From positions 1 to 48,746 of the forward strand of contig CALIBQ010000033.1 in NCBI GenBank assembly GCA_938049385.1: a stretch of DNA of 48,746 nt, written 5' to 3'. Of the stretch, positions 25,629 through 33,761 are shown piece by piece. Position numbers and translations under genes: made by a program. The notes under the pieces are model-generated. The model was not told the origin of the DNA, made no database searches, and saw only the letters and a list, made by a program, of their open reading frames with translations. The stretch comes from an uncultured Anaerolineae bacterium. Its GTDB lineage: Bacteria; Chloroflexota; Anaerolineae; JACIWP01. Numbering within the stretch: the stretch's first letter is position 1; the number at the start of each line of letters is the position of its first letter.

Positions 25629-26249
25629 GTGGAACTCCATTTCTGGCTGCGCGGTTTCTTGCTGGGCTTTTCCATTGCCGCGCCAGTAGGCCCCATTGGC
25701 CTGCTGTGCATCCGGCGCACGCTCGTCGGAGGATTCTGGGAGGGACTCCTGACCGGGCTGGGCGCGGCGACGGCGGATGCGTTCTACGGCAGTATAGCCG
25801 GCTTCAGCCTGGCATTCCTTTCCTCGTTCTTGCTCTCCATCAGTCCCTGGCTCCGCATCCTGGGCGGCGCGTTTCTCTGCTACCTGGGCATCCGAGGTAT
25901 CTTCACAACAAGGAAGGTCAAGCAGGAGGGGCAGGTGCCTGGTCGCGGCCTGGCCGGCGCGTACGGCTCCGCCTTGTTCCTCACCCTTACCAATCCGATC
26001 ACCATCCTGGCCTTCACCGCCATGTTCGCCGGCCTGGGACTGCCGCAGGCGGGGACCAGCTACCGCGCCGCCGGTTCTCTCGTCGCTGGGGTATTCTGCG
26101 GCTCCATGAGCTGGTGGCTCATCCTGGCGGCACTGGTCAGCCGCCTGCGCTGGCGCATGACGCCGGCGCTGATGGTCTGGGTCAACCGCCTGTCCGGTTT
26201 GGTACTCCTGGGATTCGGAATATGGGCGTTGTGGAGCCAGTTGGGATAG
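25629..26249 (+). CDS. LysE/RhtB-family amino-acid exporter
   Basis: A 206-residue membrane protein with six hydrophobic segments. The N-terminus has the family signature FSIAAPVGPIGLLCIRRTL, followed by GLGAATADAFYG and the FLTLTNPITILAFTAMF segment, both characteristic of LysE translocators, which export amino acids or related small molecules. The start is GTG at 25629 after a GGGGGCAGGGG site. It is divergent from the AOR cluster and followed by a frameshifted small transporter. The exported compound cannot be told from sequence. Confidence 0.9.
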   Translation: MELHFWLRGFLLGFSIAAPVGPIGLLCIRRTLVGGFWEGLLTGLGAATADAFYGSIAGFSLAFLSSFLLSISPWLRILGGAFLCYLGIRGIFTTRKVKQEGQVPGRGLAGAYGSALFLTLTNPITILAFTAMFAGLGLPQAGTSYRAAGSLVAGVFCGSMSWWLILAALVSRLRWRMTPALMVWVNRLSGLVLLGFGIWALWSQLG

Positions 26250-26332
26250 CAACCGGCGCGCATACTAAGACTTTCGTTGGGGTTATATTTTATCAGGATT
26301 GCTTTATCTGCGGAGACAACCAGGAGGAGGTA

Positions 26333-26712
26333 ATGAAGCGCATTGCTTCGTCGTCCGCCAGCCGGCTGTTATCTCACTCACTGGCGGTGCCTGTGGTTCT
26401 GACCGCCGGCAACGTGCTCTTCAATGTCATCGCCAATTCTGCCTTTAAGCTCTCATCCCAGGGCCGCACCTGGCGCGAGTTCCTGCTGTGGCAGGTAGTG
26501 GGCAACCTCTCGGGTTCATTGCGGTGCTGATCTTCACCCTTCTCCTGCGCTACCTTCCTCTGCATATCGCGTTCCCCCTCGTCCAGGGCCTGGCTATTAT
26601 CGGCATCCAGGTCATTGCGGCGTCATGGCTGTTTCATGAGGGCATCTCGCCGGCGTACTGGCTGGGCACGGCGCTCATCGTCGCCGGCATCCTCATCCTC
26701 GGCTCAAGATGA
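26333..26712 (+). pseudogene. Frameshifted small DMT/SMR-type transporter (single EamA-like unit)
   Basis: An ATG at 26333 with a strong GGAGGAGG site opens a frame that reads through LTAGNVLFNVIANSAFKLSS and LWQVVGNL, then loses phase at about 26509-26512. The other half continues in the next frame as GFIAVLIFTLLLRYLPLHIA and ASWLFHEGISPAYWLGTAL to 26712. Joined, the parts give about 125 residues with four membrane helices, typical of a small drug/metabolite transporter. The net shift is equivalent to one base lost or two gained. It is either a recent pseudogene or an assembly/sequencing error. Confidence 0.75.
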
Positions 26713-26756
26713 CGTGGAATGCAGAAGCTCCGGGGACATGCCGGCCCGAATGCGGG

Positions 26757-27998
26757 TCAGGACGGCGTAGGCGCGCATACCACACCGCGGTCTATGCCTT
26801 CCGGCTGGCTCAAAATGTGGCGGTACACGAATACAGCGGTCCAGATCATGATGACGCCAGCCAGTACCCCTACTGTCCACGGGCCGGCCCCTTGGATGAG
26901 CAGTCCTCCCAGCCCAGGCGCGATGATCTGGGCCAGGGATTGGAACGAAGCACCCAGCCCCAGAATGCCTCCCGTCTCGTTGCGCGCCACCACTTTCGTA
27001 AGCTGGCTGGTGATAATCGTGTTCAGGACCCCTGAAGCCAGCGCCAGAGGAGCCAGCACCAACAAGAGCCAGACCAGGCTTGGTGAGAAACTCCACAGCA
27101 CAAGCATCACACCCAGCACCACACTGCCCAGGAAAATCAGTTGGCGTTCCCGCAGCCTCGCCACGATGAATCCGATGGCGGCGCCCTGCACCAAGACCAC
27201 CAGAAGCCCCACATAGGTAAGCACGAAGCTGGTGGTCTGCGCGTCCAGCCGCAGTTTGGCCAAGGCAAACAGGGCGAAATTCGACTGGAACAGGGTGAAA
27301 GCCACAGCATACATTAACTGCACATGCAGGAGGGGGCCGGCGCAGGGCCGGCGCAAAGCTGTCAGCATGGCACCCAATGTGATAGGAGGGCGCTCCTGCT
27401 CGCGTATCTCTGCCCGGCGCGCTTCCGAAAGGGATTCCGGGAGCCATAAGGAAACCGCAATGAGGTTCAACAGGGAGAGGCCGGCGGCGACAAATGCCGG
27501 CACGGCATACCCCCATCTACTGAGAAACCCTCCCATCGCCGGCCCAATGATGAAACCCAGCCCAAACACCGCGCCGATCAACCCCAGCCCACGAGCACGG
27601 TTTTTCTCATCCGTGATGTCGGTAATATATGCCCGGGCGAGGGCGATATTGCCTCCGAACAGCCCATCGGCCACTCGGCTGATGAACAGCATAGGCACCG
27701 AACGGGCGAAGCCAAGGAGCAAAAAGCTGATGAAGGTGCCGGCGATGCAAAAGATGAGCAAGGGCCGCCGGCCGTAGCGGTCCGACAAACGGCCAATGAA
27801 CGGCGTGGCGATGAACTGTGCCACTGCGTTGGAGGTGCTGAGGAATCCCACCACCGCGTACGTGGCGCCGAAGGTCGTGACATAGTACGGCAGGAGCGGC
27901 AGAATGAGGCTGTAGCCAAGCAGGTCAATGAATACATATGCCAGTATCAACAGCAACGGCTTGGAGGGCCGACGTGAAGCAGGCGGATTTACCATCAT
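26757..27998 (-). CDS. MFS exporter (TetA-like, 12 TM)
   Basis: A 413-residue major facilitator protein. Motif A is GRLSDRYGRRP (69-79) between the second and third helices. The N-terminus ILAYVFIDLLGYSLILPLLP and RVADGLFGGNIALARAYITD match the tetracycline/multidrug H+ antiporter group (DHA1). Twelve hydrophobic helices can be counted. The ATG at 27998 overlaps the Rieske gene stop (ATGA), so it is co-translated with it, which suggests export of a product or substrate of the oxygenase. Its drug or metabolite specificity is unknown. Confidence 0.9.
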   Translation of the reverse strand: MMVNPPASRRPSKPLLLILAYVFIDLLGYSLILPLLPYYVTTFGATYAVVGFLSTSNAVAQFIATPFIGRLSDRYGRRPLLIFCIAGTFISFLLLGFARSVPMLFISRVADGLFGGNIALARAYITDITDEKNRARGLGLIGAVFGLGFIIGPAMGGFLSRWGYAVPAFVAAGLSLLNLIAVSLWLPESLSEARRAEIREQERPPITLGAMLTALRRPCAGPLLHVQLMYAVAFTLFQSNFALFALAKLRLDAQTTSFVLTYVGLLVVLVQGAAIGFIVARLRERQLIFLGSVVLGVMLVLWSFSPSLVWLLLVLAPLALASGVLNTIITSQLTKVVARNETGGILGLGASFQSLAQIIAPGLGGLLIQGAGPWTVGVLAGVIMIWTAVFVYRHILSQPEGIDRGVVCAPTPS

Positions 27999-28981
27999 GC
28001 GCGCATACTCCTTTGCTGATCGATCAGCTCCTGCCGCCGGCGGCGATACTCCACCACCGGCCGGTCCCCCTGGATCAACTGCTCACCGCCCCGCAGAGCA
28101 CTGACCTTCGGCTCCTGCGTTTCCACCACGCGGCGGTCCTGGTGTGCCACGAAGCGGTTGAAGGGCATGGCCAACCAGTTCACCAGTTCCCGGAGCACCG
28201 GTATCCGCATGAAGCGCTGGTAGAAGCGCAGATAGAGGATGGTATGCTCTTCATCCACTGGGACGAACGCCGCCACCACCCGCACATCTTCCGAGATGTG
28301 ATTCTGCCACAGGTTGGGGAAGATGAACTCCAGATAGACCTGTCCCTCGCGAATCTCCAGCTCCTCGGGCTTGCGGGGAGGGATCCCATCATCCACCCGG
28401 CTGGAGACATAGACGTAAAACATATCATCGGCGATCCAGCGGATCACCGGACCATCCACAATTGTCCGGCATCCACGTCCAATGGTATTGTGATGCACAA
28501 AGGGCAGATGGATGGGATCGAGCTGATTCTCGATGACGCGGGAATAGTGGGCGTTCCACGGGTCGCGCACCTGGCCGTAGGTGAATGAGTCATCAAGGTC
28601 ATCAAAGAAGCGCGGTGGCTGCAGGTCGTCCGAGTGATTTTCTCCCCACCACATCCAGATGAATCCATGGGCTTCATATGTGGGGTAGGTATGCAGTCGA
28701 AACCGTTCCGGCGCCGGCGTGTTCCTGCCCAAGGCCGGCAGTACCACTGCGCGACCATCCGCCGCATACTCAAAACCGTGGAACGGGCACTGGATATGAT
28801 CTCCCAGCACCTTGCCCCTGCCCAGCGCCGCGCCGCGATGTGCGCATTTGTCACGCGCACAATGCACCTTGCCGGCACTGTCCCGCCAGAAAACCAGCTT
28901 TTCCCCGAGCCGGGTCACTCCTATGGGCCTGTCCTTTACCTGAGACGAATCCAGCACCACATACCATTGATTGGGAATCAT
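27995..28981 (-). CDS. Rieske non-heme iron oxygenase, alpha-subunit type
   Basis: A 328-residue ring-hydroxylating-oxygenase-like protein. The Rieske [2Fe-2S] site is complete: C46-x-H48 (CAHRG) and C65-x2-H68 (CPFHG). The catalytic domain has ENQLDPIHLPFVHH, giving the mononuclear iron ligands D155, H158 and H163 or H164 in the usual order. Relatives include oxygenases of aromatic compounds, sterols and chlorophyll derivatives (PaO-type). No reductase or ferredoxin gene is adjacent. It needs O2, which suggests the host meets oxygen at least at times. GGAGAG precedes the ATG. The operon partners are a TIGR01777 epimerase upstream and an MFS exporter downstream. Confidence 0.92.
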   Translation of the reverse strand: MIPNQWYVVLDSSQVKDRPIGVTRLGEKLVFWRDSAGKVHCARDKCAHRGAALGRGKVLGDHIQCPFHGFEYAADGRAVVLPALGRNTPAPERFRLHTYPTYEAHGFIWMWWGENHSDDLQPPRFFDDLDDSFTYGQVRDPWNAHYSRVIENQLDPIHLPFVHHNTIGRGCRTIVDGPVIRWIADDMFYVYVSSRVDDGIPPRKPEELEIREGQVYLEFIFPNLWQNHISEDVRVVAAFVPVDEEHTILYLRFYQRFMRIPVLRELVNWLAMPFNRFVAHQDRRVVETQEPKVSALRGGEQLIQGDRPVVEYRRRRQELIDQQRSMRA

Positions 28982-29002
28982 GTGCGCCTCTCCTGCTCGA
29001 AG

Positions 29003-29935
29003 CTATACCCTGCGCTTCAGCAGGTCCTGCAGAGCCATCCTTATCTCCGGATAGCGGAAGACAAAGCCTGCCTGCTCCAGACGCCTGGGAATCGTCCGCT
29101 GGCCGTCCAGCAGGACGGTGGACATCTCTCCCAATAAGGCTTTCATGAGGAAGGCCGGCACAGGAAATATGGTGGGCCGGCCCAGTACTGCGCCCAGGGC
29201 GCGCATCATTTCCACATTGCGAACGGGCTGGGGCGCACATAGATGAAACGGGCCGGAAAGCTCCGCATGCTCCAGGAGGAAGCGGATAGCCCGCACCTCA
29301 TCCACAATATGAATCCAAGGCAACCACTGCCGGCCGCTCCCAATGCGGCGCACCAAACCCCATTTCACCGATAAGATCAGCCTCGGCAAGGCACCGCCCC
29401 GGGTGCTCAGCACCACCCCGGTGCGGATGATGGCTCTGCGCACGCCCATCGTTTCAACGCCGGCGGTAGACGCTTCCCATTCCTTGGCCACGTTCGCCAG
29501 AAAATCATTCCCCGGCGCATGGTCTTCCGTGATGACTTCGTCACCCTGCGGGCCGTAATAACCCGAGGCCGATGCCTGGATCAGCACCGCCGGCTTATAT
29601 GAGGCGCTGGCGATGGCCTGGGTCAGCATTCTTCCGATCCCGACTCGGCTGTCGAGAATCTTTTGCTTTTTCTGTGGTGACCATCGCTCTGGGAGAAGGC
29701 CGGCGCCGGCCAGGTTCTCGCCGGCCAAGTTGACCACCCCATCCACACCGTGCAGAGCCGCATCCCAGCCGCTCTGCTCCGCCTCCTGCCACGAGAGAAT
29801 GTCCACTGAGGGTGGAATGCCCGCCGGCCGCTGGGTGGAACGCGAAAGAATCGCGACGCTGTGACCGGCATCCAGCAACTCTCCTACCAGAGCGCGACCG
29901 ATCAATCCTGTACCGCCGGCAATCATCACGCGCAT
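29003..29935 (-). CDS. TIGR01777/YfcH-family NAD-dependent epimerase-like protein
   Basis: About 310 residues. An extended short-chain dehydrogenase fold with the nucleotide loop GGTGLIGRALV (residues 6-16), GVDGVVNLAGENLAG, SASGYYGPQGDEVITE and the C-terminal DUF1731 segment VPAFLMKALLGEMSTVLLDG. The family is widespread; its biochemical role is poorly known (cell-division inhibitor SulA-like annotation is historical). The ATG at 29935 with GGAGGAGAG is preferred over the longer frame to 30022. The Rieske gene follows after 21 bases. Transcription is probably from the promoter at 30082-30111, with a leader of about 140 bases. Confidence 0.88.
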   Translation of the reverse strand: MRVMIAGGTGLIGRALVGELLDAGHSVAILSRSTQRPAGIPPSVDILSWQEAEQSGWDAALHGVDGVVNLAGENLAGAGLLPERWSPQKKQKILDSRVGIGRMLTQAIASASYKPAVLIQASASGYYGPQGDEVITEDHAPGNDFLANVAKEWEASTAGVETMGVRRAIIRTGVVLSTRGGALPRLILSVKWGLVRRIGSGRQWLPWIHIVDEVRAIRFLLEHAELSGPFHLCAPQPVRNVEMMRALGAVLGRPTIFPVPAFLMKALLGEMSTVLLDGQRTIPRRLEQAGFVFRYPEIRMALQDLLKRRV

Positions 29936-30081
29936 CGCTCTCCTCCTTTGTACTGGGCATCGTTCCAGGAATGCTTTCACGAACAAGCAACGTCTATTCT
30001 TGCTTCTTCTATCAGCGAACAACGATTCACCCAGGCATCGCGAACCAGTGCATAATTCCGTCCATTTGATTTGACAGCTTT

Positions 30082-30111
30082 ACTATACAGCATCCCCGTG
30101 TGGTTGTCCAA
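30082..30111 (-). promoter_or_regulatory. Promoter of the epimerase/Rieske/MFS operon
   Basis: On the minus strand TTGGAC (30111-30106) and TATAGT (30087-30082) are 18 bases apart. Together with the divergent promoter at 30161-30189 it occupies the 284-base gap; I see no other structure there. Confidence 0.5.
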
Positions 30112-30160
30112 ATCTACCTCCCCGACTTGCACGCTCCGCCGGCGCAAGTACTTCCCCTGT

Positions 30161-30189
30161 TTGCCTAAGCCTCCCCTCCCGGGTATACT
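30161..30189 (+). promoter_or_regulatory. Promoter of the orphan gene at 30220
   Basis: TTGCCT (30161-30166) and TATACT (30184-30189) are 17 bases apart, with transcription expected to start near 30196, just upstream of AAGGAG (30203-30208). Confidence 0.55.
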
Positions 30190-30219
30190 GGGACAAACCC
30201 ATAAGGAGCACCCGGTACC

Positions 30220-30852
30220 ATGCGAGCTGTCATCAAGCTCCTGGATCACATCATCCGCCGGCTTACCGGGGTGATCGAATACTCCCATGATCCCGAATGC
30301 ATCTTTCGGGTGCAGTTCGCGCCGGCCCCGCACCCTATCTTCTTATCCGACGGAACCCATGTCCCTGCCGGCGCGCCGATCCTGTTTCTGCACCTCTGGA
30401 ACGAACATATTCTCCCCATGCCGCCGGCCGGCCCGGACCTGGCCTGGGCACTGCAAACTGAACGCCAACTGCGCCGGTCTCTGCGCTGGCTGGCGGAGTG
30501 GATGGCGCAGACCCCGGCTTGTGAGGCGGTGCAGGCCATCGGCGGCATTACGGTCCTCATCTCCCCTGCCGGCCAGGACGGGAGCGAACACCTGCTCCGC
30601 CGGCTGGGGTTCGAAATCTTCCCCTGGCATCACCCGCTGGGGCGCTTCGCGGAGTTCTGGGAGAATTTGTACACCTGGGCCCTGATGTGGACGTTCAACC
30701 CCGCCAGCCTGCGCGGCCGGCGACTGCTGGAGCTAGAACGGAAGGAGTTCTGGGCCTCGCGCCAGGATTTCCTGGCGCGGCACGGGCGCCCGGCCCAGGC
30801 CGAGCCGAGCACCCGCGAGACGGCCGCTCCTGCTGATCGTACTGCGCATTAA
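30220..30852 (+). CDS. Uncharacterised protein, possibly YkoP-like
   Basis: A 210-residue soluble protein I do not recognise with confidence. It begins with LLDHIIRRLTGVIEYSHDPE, then CIFRVQF, a turn LSDGTHVPAGAPILFLHLWN ending in an EHI segment, then a helical region. The opening layout (helical start, 'IEYS/FRV' strand, 'LH-W-N' strand) recalls YkoP-like proteins encoded beside polysaccharide deacetylases, but that is a weak resemblance. AAGGAG lies 11 bases before the ATG. It has its own promoter and is tail-to-tail with the racemase-like gene, overlapping it by 4 bases at the stop codons. No signal peptide or membrane segment is evident. Confidence 0.7.
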   Translation: MRAVIKLLDHIIRRLTGVIEYSHDPECIFRVQFAPAPHPIFLSDGTHVPAGAPILFLHLWNEHILPMPPAGPDLAWALQTERQLRRSLRWLAEWMAQTPACEAVQAIGGITVLISPAGQDGSEHLLRRLGFEIFPWHHPLGRFAEFWENLYTWALMWTFNPASLRGRRLLELERKEFWASRQDFLARHGRPAQAEPSTRETAAPADRTAH

Positions 30853-31523
30853 CCCAGTGCTTCGAACACCGAGCGGACAAATTCCATTCCCAACTTGGGG
30901 CTGGTGAGCAGGGGGACGCGCCGACTCTCCGCCGGCATATCCTCCAGCACCCGCGCCATGGAGGCCTGCGCGAGCAGTACAACATCGTTCCGCGCCATCA
31001 TCTGTTCCAGACAGGCTCTCACCAGGCGGTCGTGTGTCTCCACATCACCCGCGAAGAGCGCGCTGTATGCGCCCTCACACAGCATGTAGTCCACCTTGAC
31101 CTCGCCGGCCCCCAGCTCCTGGGCGCGCCGGCGGACAAGATCGCCGATCGGCTTCAGCGCCGTCGGCGCTGTGGCGACAACCCCGATGCGCCGGCCGATC
31201 TTCAGCGCCTGGTCCACCATCGCCTGGTCAATCTTGATGACTGGCACCCGCACCACCTGCTGGGCCACATCTACACAGGGGGAGATCGAGTTGCAGGTCA
31301 CCAGGATGACATCCGCGCCGGCGCTCTCCGCCCAGACAGCATGCTCGCACAGCCGGTGGTTCAGCGCCGGCGTCGGACCACCCTCATCCAGCACTACCTT
31401 CAGCATCCCCTCATCCAGCAAATGAAAGCGCTTCACGCCGGGGAGCAGTTCCCTTGCCAGCCCATCGAACAGTGGAATCACCCCTGCGACGGTGTGCACC
31501 ATGGCCAGCATTCGTTCTTTCAT
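30849..31523 (-). CDS. Asp/Glu/hydantoin racemase superfamily protein
   Basis: A 224-residue protein with the racemase fold. The first catalytic-type cysteine is present (C77 in VTCNSISPC), but the second, normally in a GC or ECT context, is replaced in VVLLAQASMARV. Proteins with this AQASM variant are frequent in the superfamily but their chemistry is not established; a one-cysteine isomerase, decarboxylase or lyase is possible. Last gene of the ten-gene importer/methyltransferase operon, 12 bases after the TIM-barrel gene. Its stop codon overlaps that of the convergent orphan gene. Confidence 0.85.
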   Translation of the reverse strand: MKERMLAMVHTVAGVIPLFDGLARELLPGVKRFHLLDEGMLKVVLDEGGPTPALNHRLCEHAVWAESAGADVILVTCNSISPCVDVAQQVVRVPVIKIDQAMVDQALKIGRRIGVVATAPTALKPIGDLVRRRAQELGAGEVKVDYMLCEGAYSALFAGDVETHDRLVRACLEQMMARNDVVLLAQASMARVLEDMPAESRRVPLLTSPKLGMEFVRSVFEALG

Positions 31524-31535
31524 GTTGTGCGTTCC

Positions 31536-32366
31536 TTACCCAGTGTCGGTGTACCGCCGCATCAGCCGGCGCACAGCTCGCGCAGCCTGCACGCCGGCGG
31601 TGTCCGGGTCCGGCAGTGCCAGAAGCTCTGCCGACAGATACCCCTGATACCCTGCCTCGGACAGGGCGCGCAGGAACCGCCCGAAGGGGAAATGCCCCTT
31701 CCCCGGCGGCCGGCGGTTGCTGTCCCCCAGATGGATATGCCATAAGCGCGGCGCGACAGTATATACTGCCCGGCGCAGGCTTGCTTCCTCAATATTCATA
31801 TGGAACGTGTCCAGCAAAAGACCGAATGCAGGATGCTCCACCTCCCGCACCAGGGCCATGCCCTGCGCCGCGGTGTTCACAAAATCGGCCTCATAGCGGT
31901 TCAGCGGCTCCAGGGCGACGCGCAGGCCCTTTCCGCCGGCATACTCCGCACACGCTCGCAGTCGTTCGACCAGTCTCTCCCGCGCTCCCTCGCCGGCCTC
32001 TTTCAGCCGGCCGCGGAACGAACCGATGGTCACCAGCGGCGCGCCCACGGCGGATGCGAAGTCCGCCAATGCGCAGAAGCGCGCGAACGCCCGCTGCTCT
32101 ACCGCCGCATCCGCTGAGACCAGCGTCAGGCGGTCCACGAGAAACTGGGCGCCCGTGCCGATGGCCGCCGCTTCCAGGCCGGCATCCCGGATGGCGCCGA
32201 CGATGGCGCTGGCGTCCAGCTCCGCTGGCTCCCGCACCATCAGCTCCACCCCGTGATAGCCGCAGGCGGCGGCCTTCTGCAGGCGCTCCGCAAATGGGCC
32301 GGCGAACAGCGCCACCGGCACCGGTTGGGCAACCTCCGGGGTGGTCATGGTTACTGCGAGCTTCAT
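31536..32366 (-). CDS. Sugar phosphate isomerase/epimerase (AP endonuclease 2-type TIM barrel)
   Basis: A 276-residue xylose-isomerase-like TIM barrel. Metal-binding motifs are seen at the expected strands: VALEPLNRYEADFVN (Glu), GLLLDTFHMNIEEASL (Asp and His), and WHIHLGDSNRRPPGKGHFPF (His, Asp), followed by a final YLSAELLALP glutamate. This pattern fits D-tagatose 3-epimerase, hydroxypyruvate isomerase or inosose-type enzymes. It suggests that the imported compound, or its demethylated product, is a sugar or polyol derivative. Gaps to neighbours are 12-13 bases. The start at 32366 is the only sensible ATG before the first strand. Confidence 0.9.
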   Translation of the reverse strand: MKLAVTMTTPEVAQPVPVALFAGPFAERLQKAAACGYHGVELMVREPAELDASAIVGAIRDAGLEAAAIGTGAQFLVDRLTLVSADAAVEQRAFARFCALADFASAVGAPLVTIGSFRGRLKEAGEGARERLVERLRACAEYAGGKGLRVALEPLNRYEADFVNTAAQGMALVREVEHPAFGLLLDTFHMNIEEASLRRAVYTVAPRLWHIHLGDSNRRPPGKGHFPFGRFLRALSEAGYQGYLSAELLALPDPDTAGVQAARAVRRLMRRYTDTG

Positions 32367-32379
32367 GGGTTTCCCTGCC

Positions 32380-33735
32380 TCACAAGAGCTGTTTCTCCAG
32401 CGCCGCGATAGACTCGTGCAGGATATCCACGATTTCGTCCACCTGCTCCCTGGTGATAATCAGCGGCGGGGCCAGCAGGATGGCATCGCCGGCGTACCCA
32501 TCCACGTTGCCTCCGCAGGGATAGGTGATCAGGCCGCGCTGGAACGCCTCTTCCTCCAGCTTACGCGCCATCCCCATCTGCGGTGGGAACGGCTCTTTCG
32601 TCGCTTTGTCGCGCACCATCTCGAACCCCACCATCAGCCCCAGCCCGCGCACGTCGCCGATGATGGCGTGCTGGCGCAGGGTATCCAGCCGCTCCAGCAT
32701 GTATTTGCCGATCTCCGCGCAACGTTCGACCAGTCCGTGCTTCTGGAGGTAGCGGATGACGGCGATGACTCCGACGCAGGAGACGGCGTTGGCGTTCAGG
32801 GTGTGGCCGGCCTTAAAGGGGGAATTGTGGTCAATCAGCGGCTGCCAGACCTCATTGCGGGCGATGATTGCCGAAAGAGGCGTATAGCCGCTGGTAATGC
32901 CCTTGGCAGTGGCGATAATATCGGGGGTCACGTCGTCCCAGTGCTCGATGCCCCACATTTTCCCCGTGCGCCCCAGGCCAGTCATGACTTCATCGGCGAT
33001 GAAGAGCACGTTGTACCTATCGCAAATCTCGCGAATGAGCTGGAAATAGCCCGGGGGCGCCGGCACTGCTCCCAACGCCGCTCCCACCACCGGCTCCGCA
33101 ATGAAGGCGGCGATATACTCCGGCCCCACCTGACGAATGATGGACTCCAGGGAGCGAGCGCATTTCAGCCGGCAGGCTGGATAGCTCAGCTCGAAGTAAC
33201 AGCGGTAGCAGTACGCCGGCGGGATATGGGGCATGTCCACGAACATGGGCTGAAAGATGGAACGCCGCTGGGTGATGCCGGAAAAGCCGGCGACAGCGAT
33301 GTTGTTGCCGTGGAACGCCTGCCAGCGCCCCACAACCAGGTACTTGCTGGGGACGCCCTTCTCCACCCAGTACTGCCGCGCCAGGCGCACCGCATCATCC
33401 ACCGCGTCGGTCCCCGTGCAGGTAACCCACACCTTGGCGTTATCCCGCATCGCGCCCGGCGCCAGCTTCACCAGCAGTTCCGACAGCTCGCGGAACGGCT
33501 GATTGCTGAAGGCGTGGGCCGGGTAAAAGCTGAAAGCTTTCGCCTGCTCGTACATGGCGTCTACAACTTCCATCACGCCGTGGCCGATGGTCACCACCAC
33601 CGAGGAGCCGCCGGTGGCGTCAATATAGCGCCGGCCCTCCGTGTCATACAGGTAAATGCCCTCTGTGCGGGCAATCACCCGATACTCCCTGTCCCAACTG
33701 CGGTGTACTGCGTACGGATGCGGCTGTACGCCCAT
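32380..33735 (-). CDS. Class III PLP-dependent aminotransferase
   Basis: A 451-residue omega-amino-acid/ketone aminotransferase. Seen: YDTEGRRYIDATGGSSVVV near the start, the TGTDAVDDAVRLAR glycine-rich PLP-phosphate region, FIADEVMTGLGRTG (Asp binding the PLP nitrogen) and the Schiff-base lysine K278 in ATAKGITSGYTPLSA. An unusual cysteine-rich insert CYRCYFELSYPACRLKCARS (about residues 177-196) might bind a metal; it is found in some taurine- or beta-alanine-type relatives as far as I recall. AAGGAGGG precedes the ATG. Such enzymes transfer amino groups from non-alpha amines, so the operon's substrate may contain a primary amine after demethylation. Confidence 0.92.
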   Translation of the reverse strand: MGVQPHPYAVHRSWDREYRVIARTEGIYLYDTEGRRYIDATGGSSVVVTIGHGVMEVVDAMYEQAKAFSFYPAHAFSNQPFRELSELLVKLAPGAMRDNAKVWVTCTGTDAVDDAVRLARQYWVEKGVPSKYLVVGRWQAFHGNNIAVAGFSGITQRRSIFQPMFVDMPHIPPAYCYRCYFELSYPACRLKCARSLESIIRQVGPEYIAAFIAEPVVGAALGAVPAPPGYFQLIREICDRYNVLFIADEVMTGLGRTGKMWGIEHWDDVTPDIIATAKGITSGYTPLSAIIARNEVWQPLIDHNSPFKAGHTLNANAVSCVGVIAVIRYLQKHGLVERCAEIGKYMLERLDTLRQHAIIGDVRGLGLMVGFEMVRDKATKEPFPPQMGMARKLEEEAFQRGLITYPCGGNVDGYAGDAILLAPPLIITREQVDEIVDILHESIAALEKQLL

Positions 33736-33761
33736 GCCGTAACCCTCCTTGCAAGATTGTG

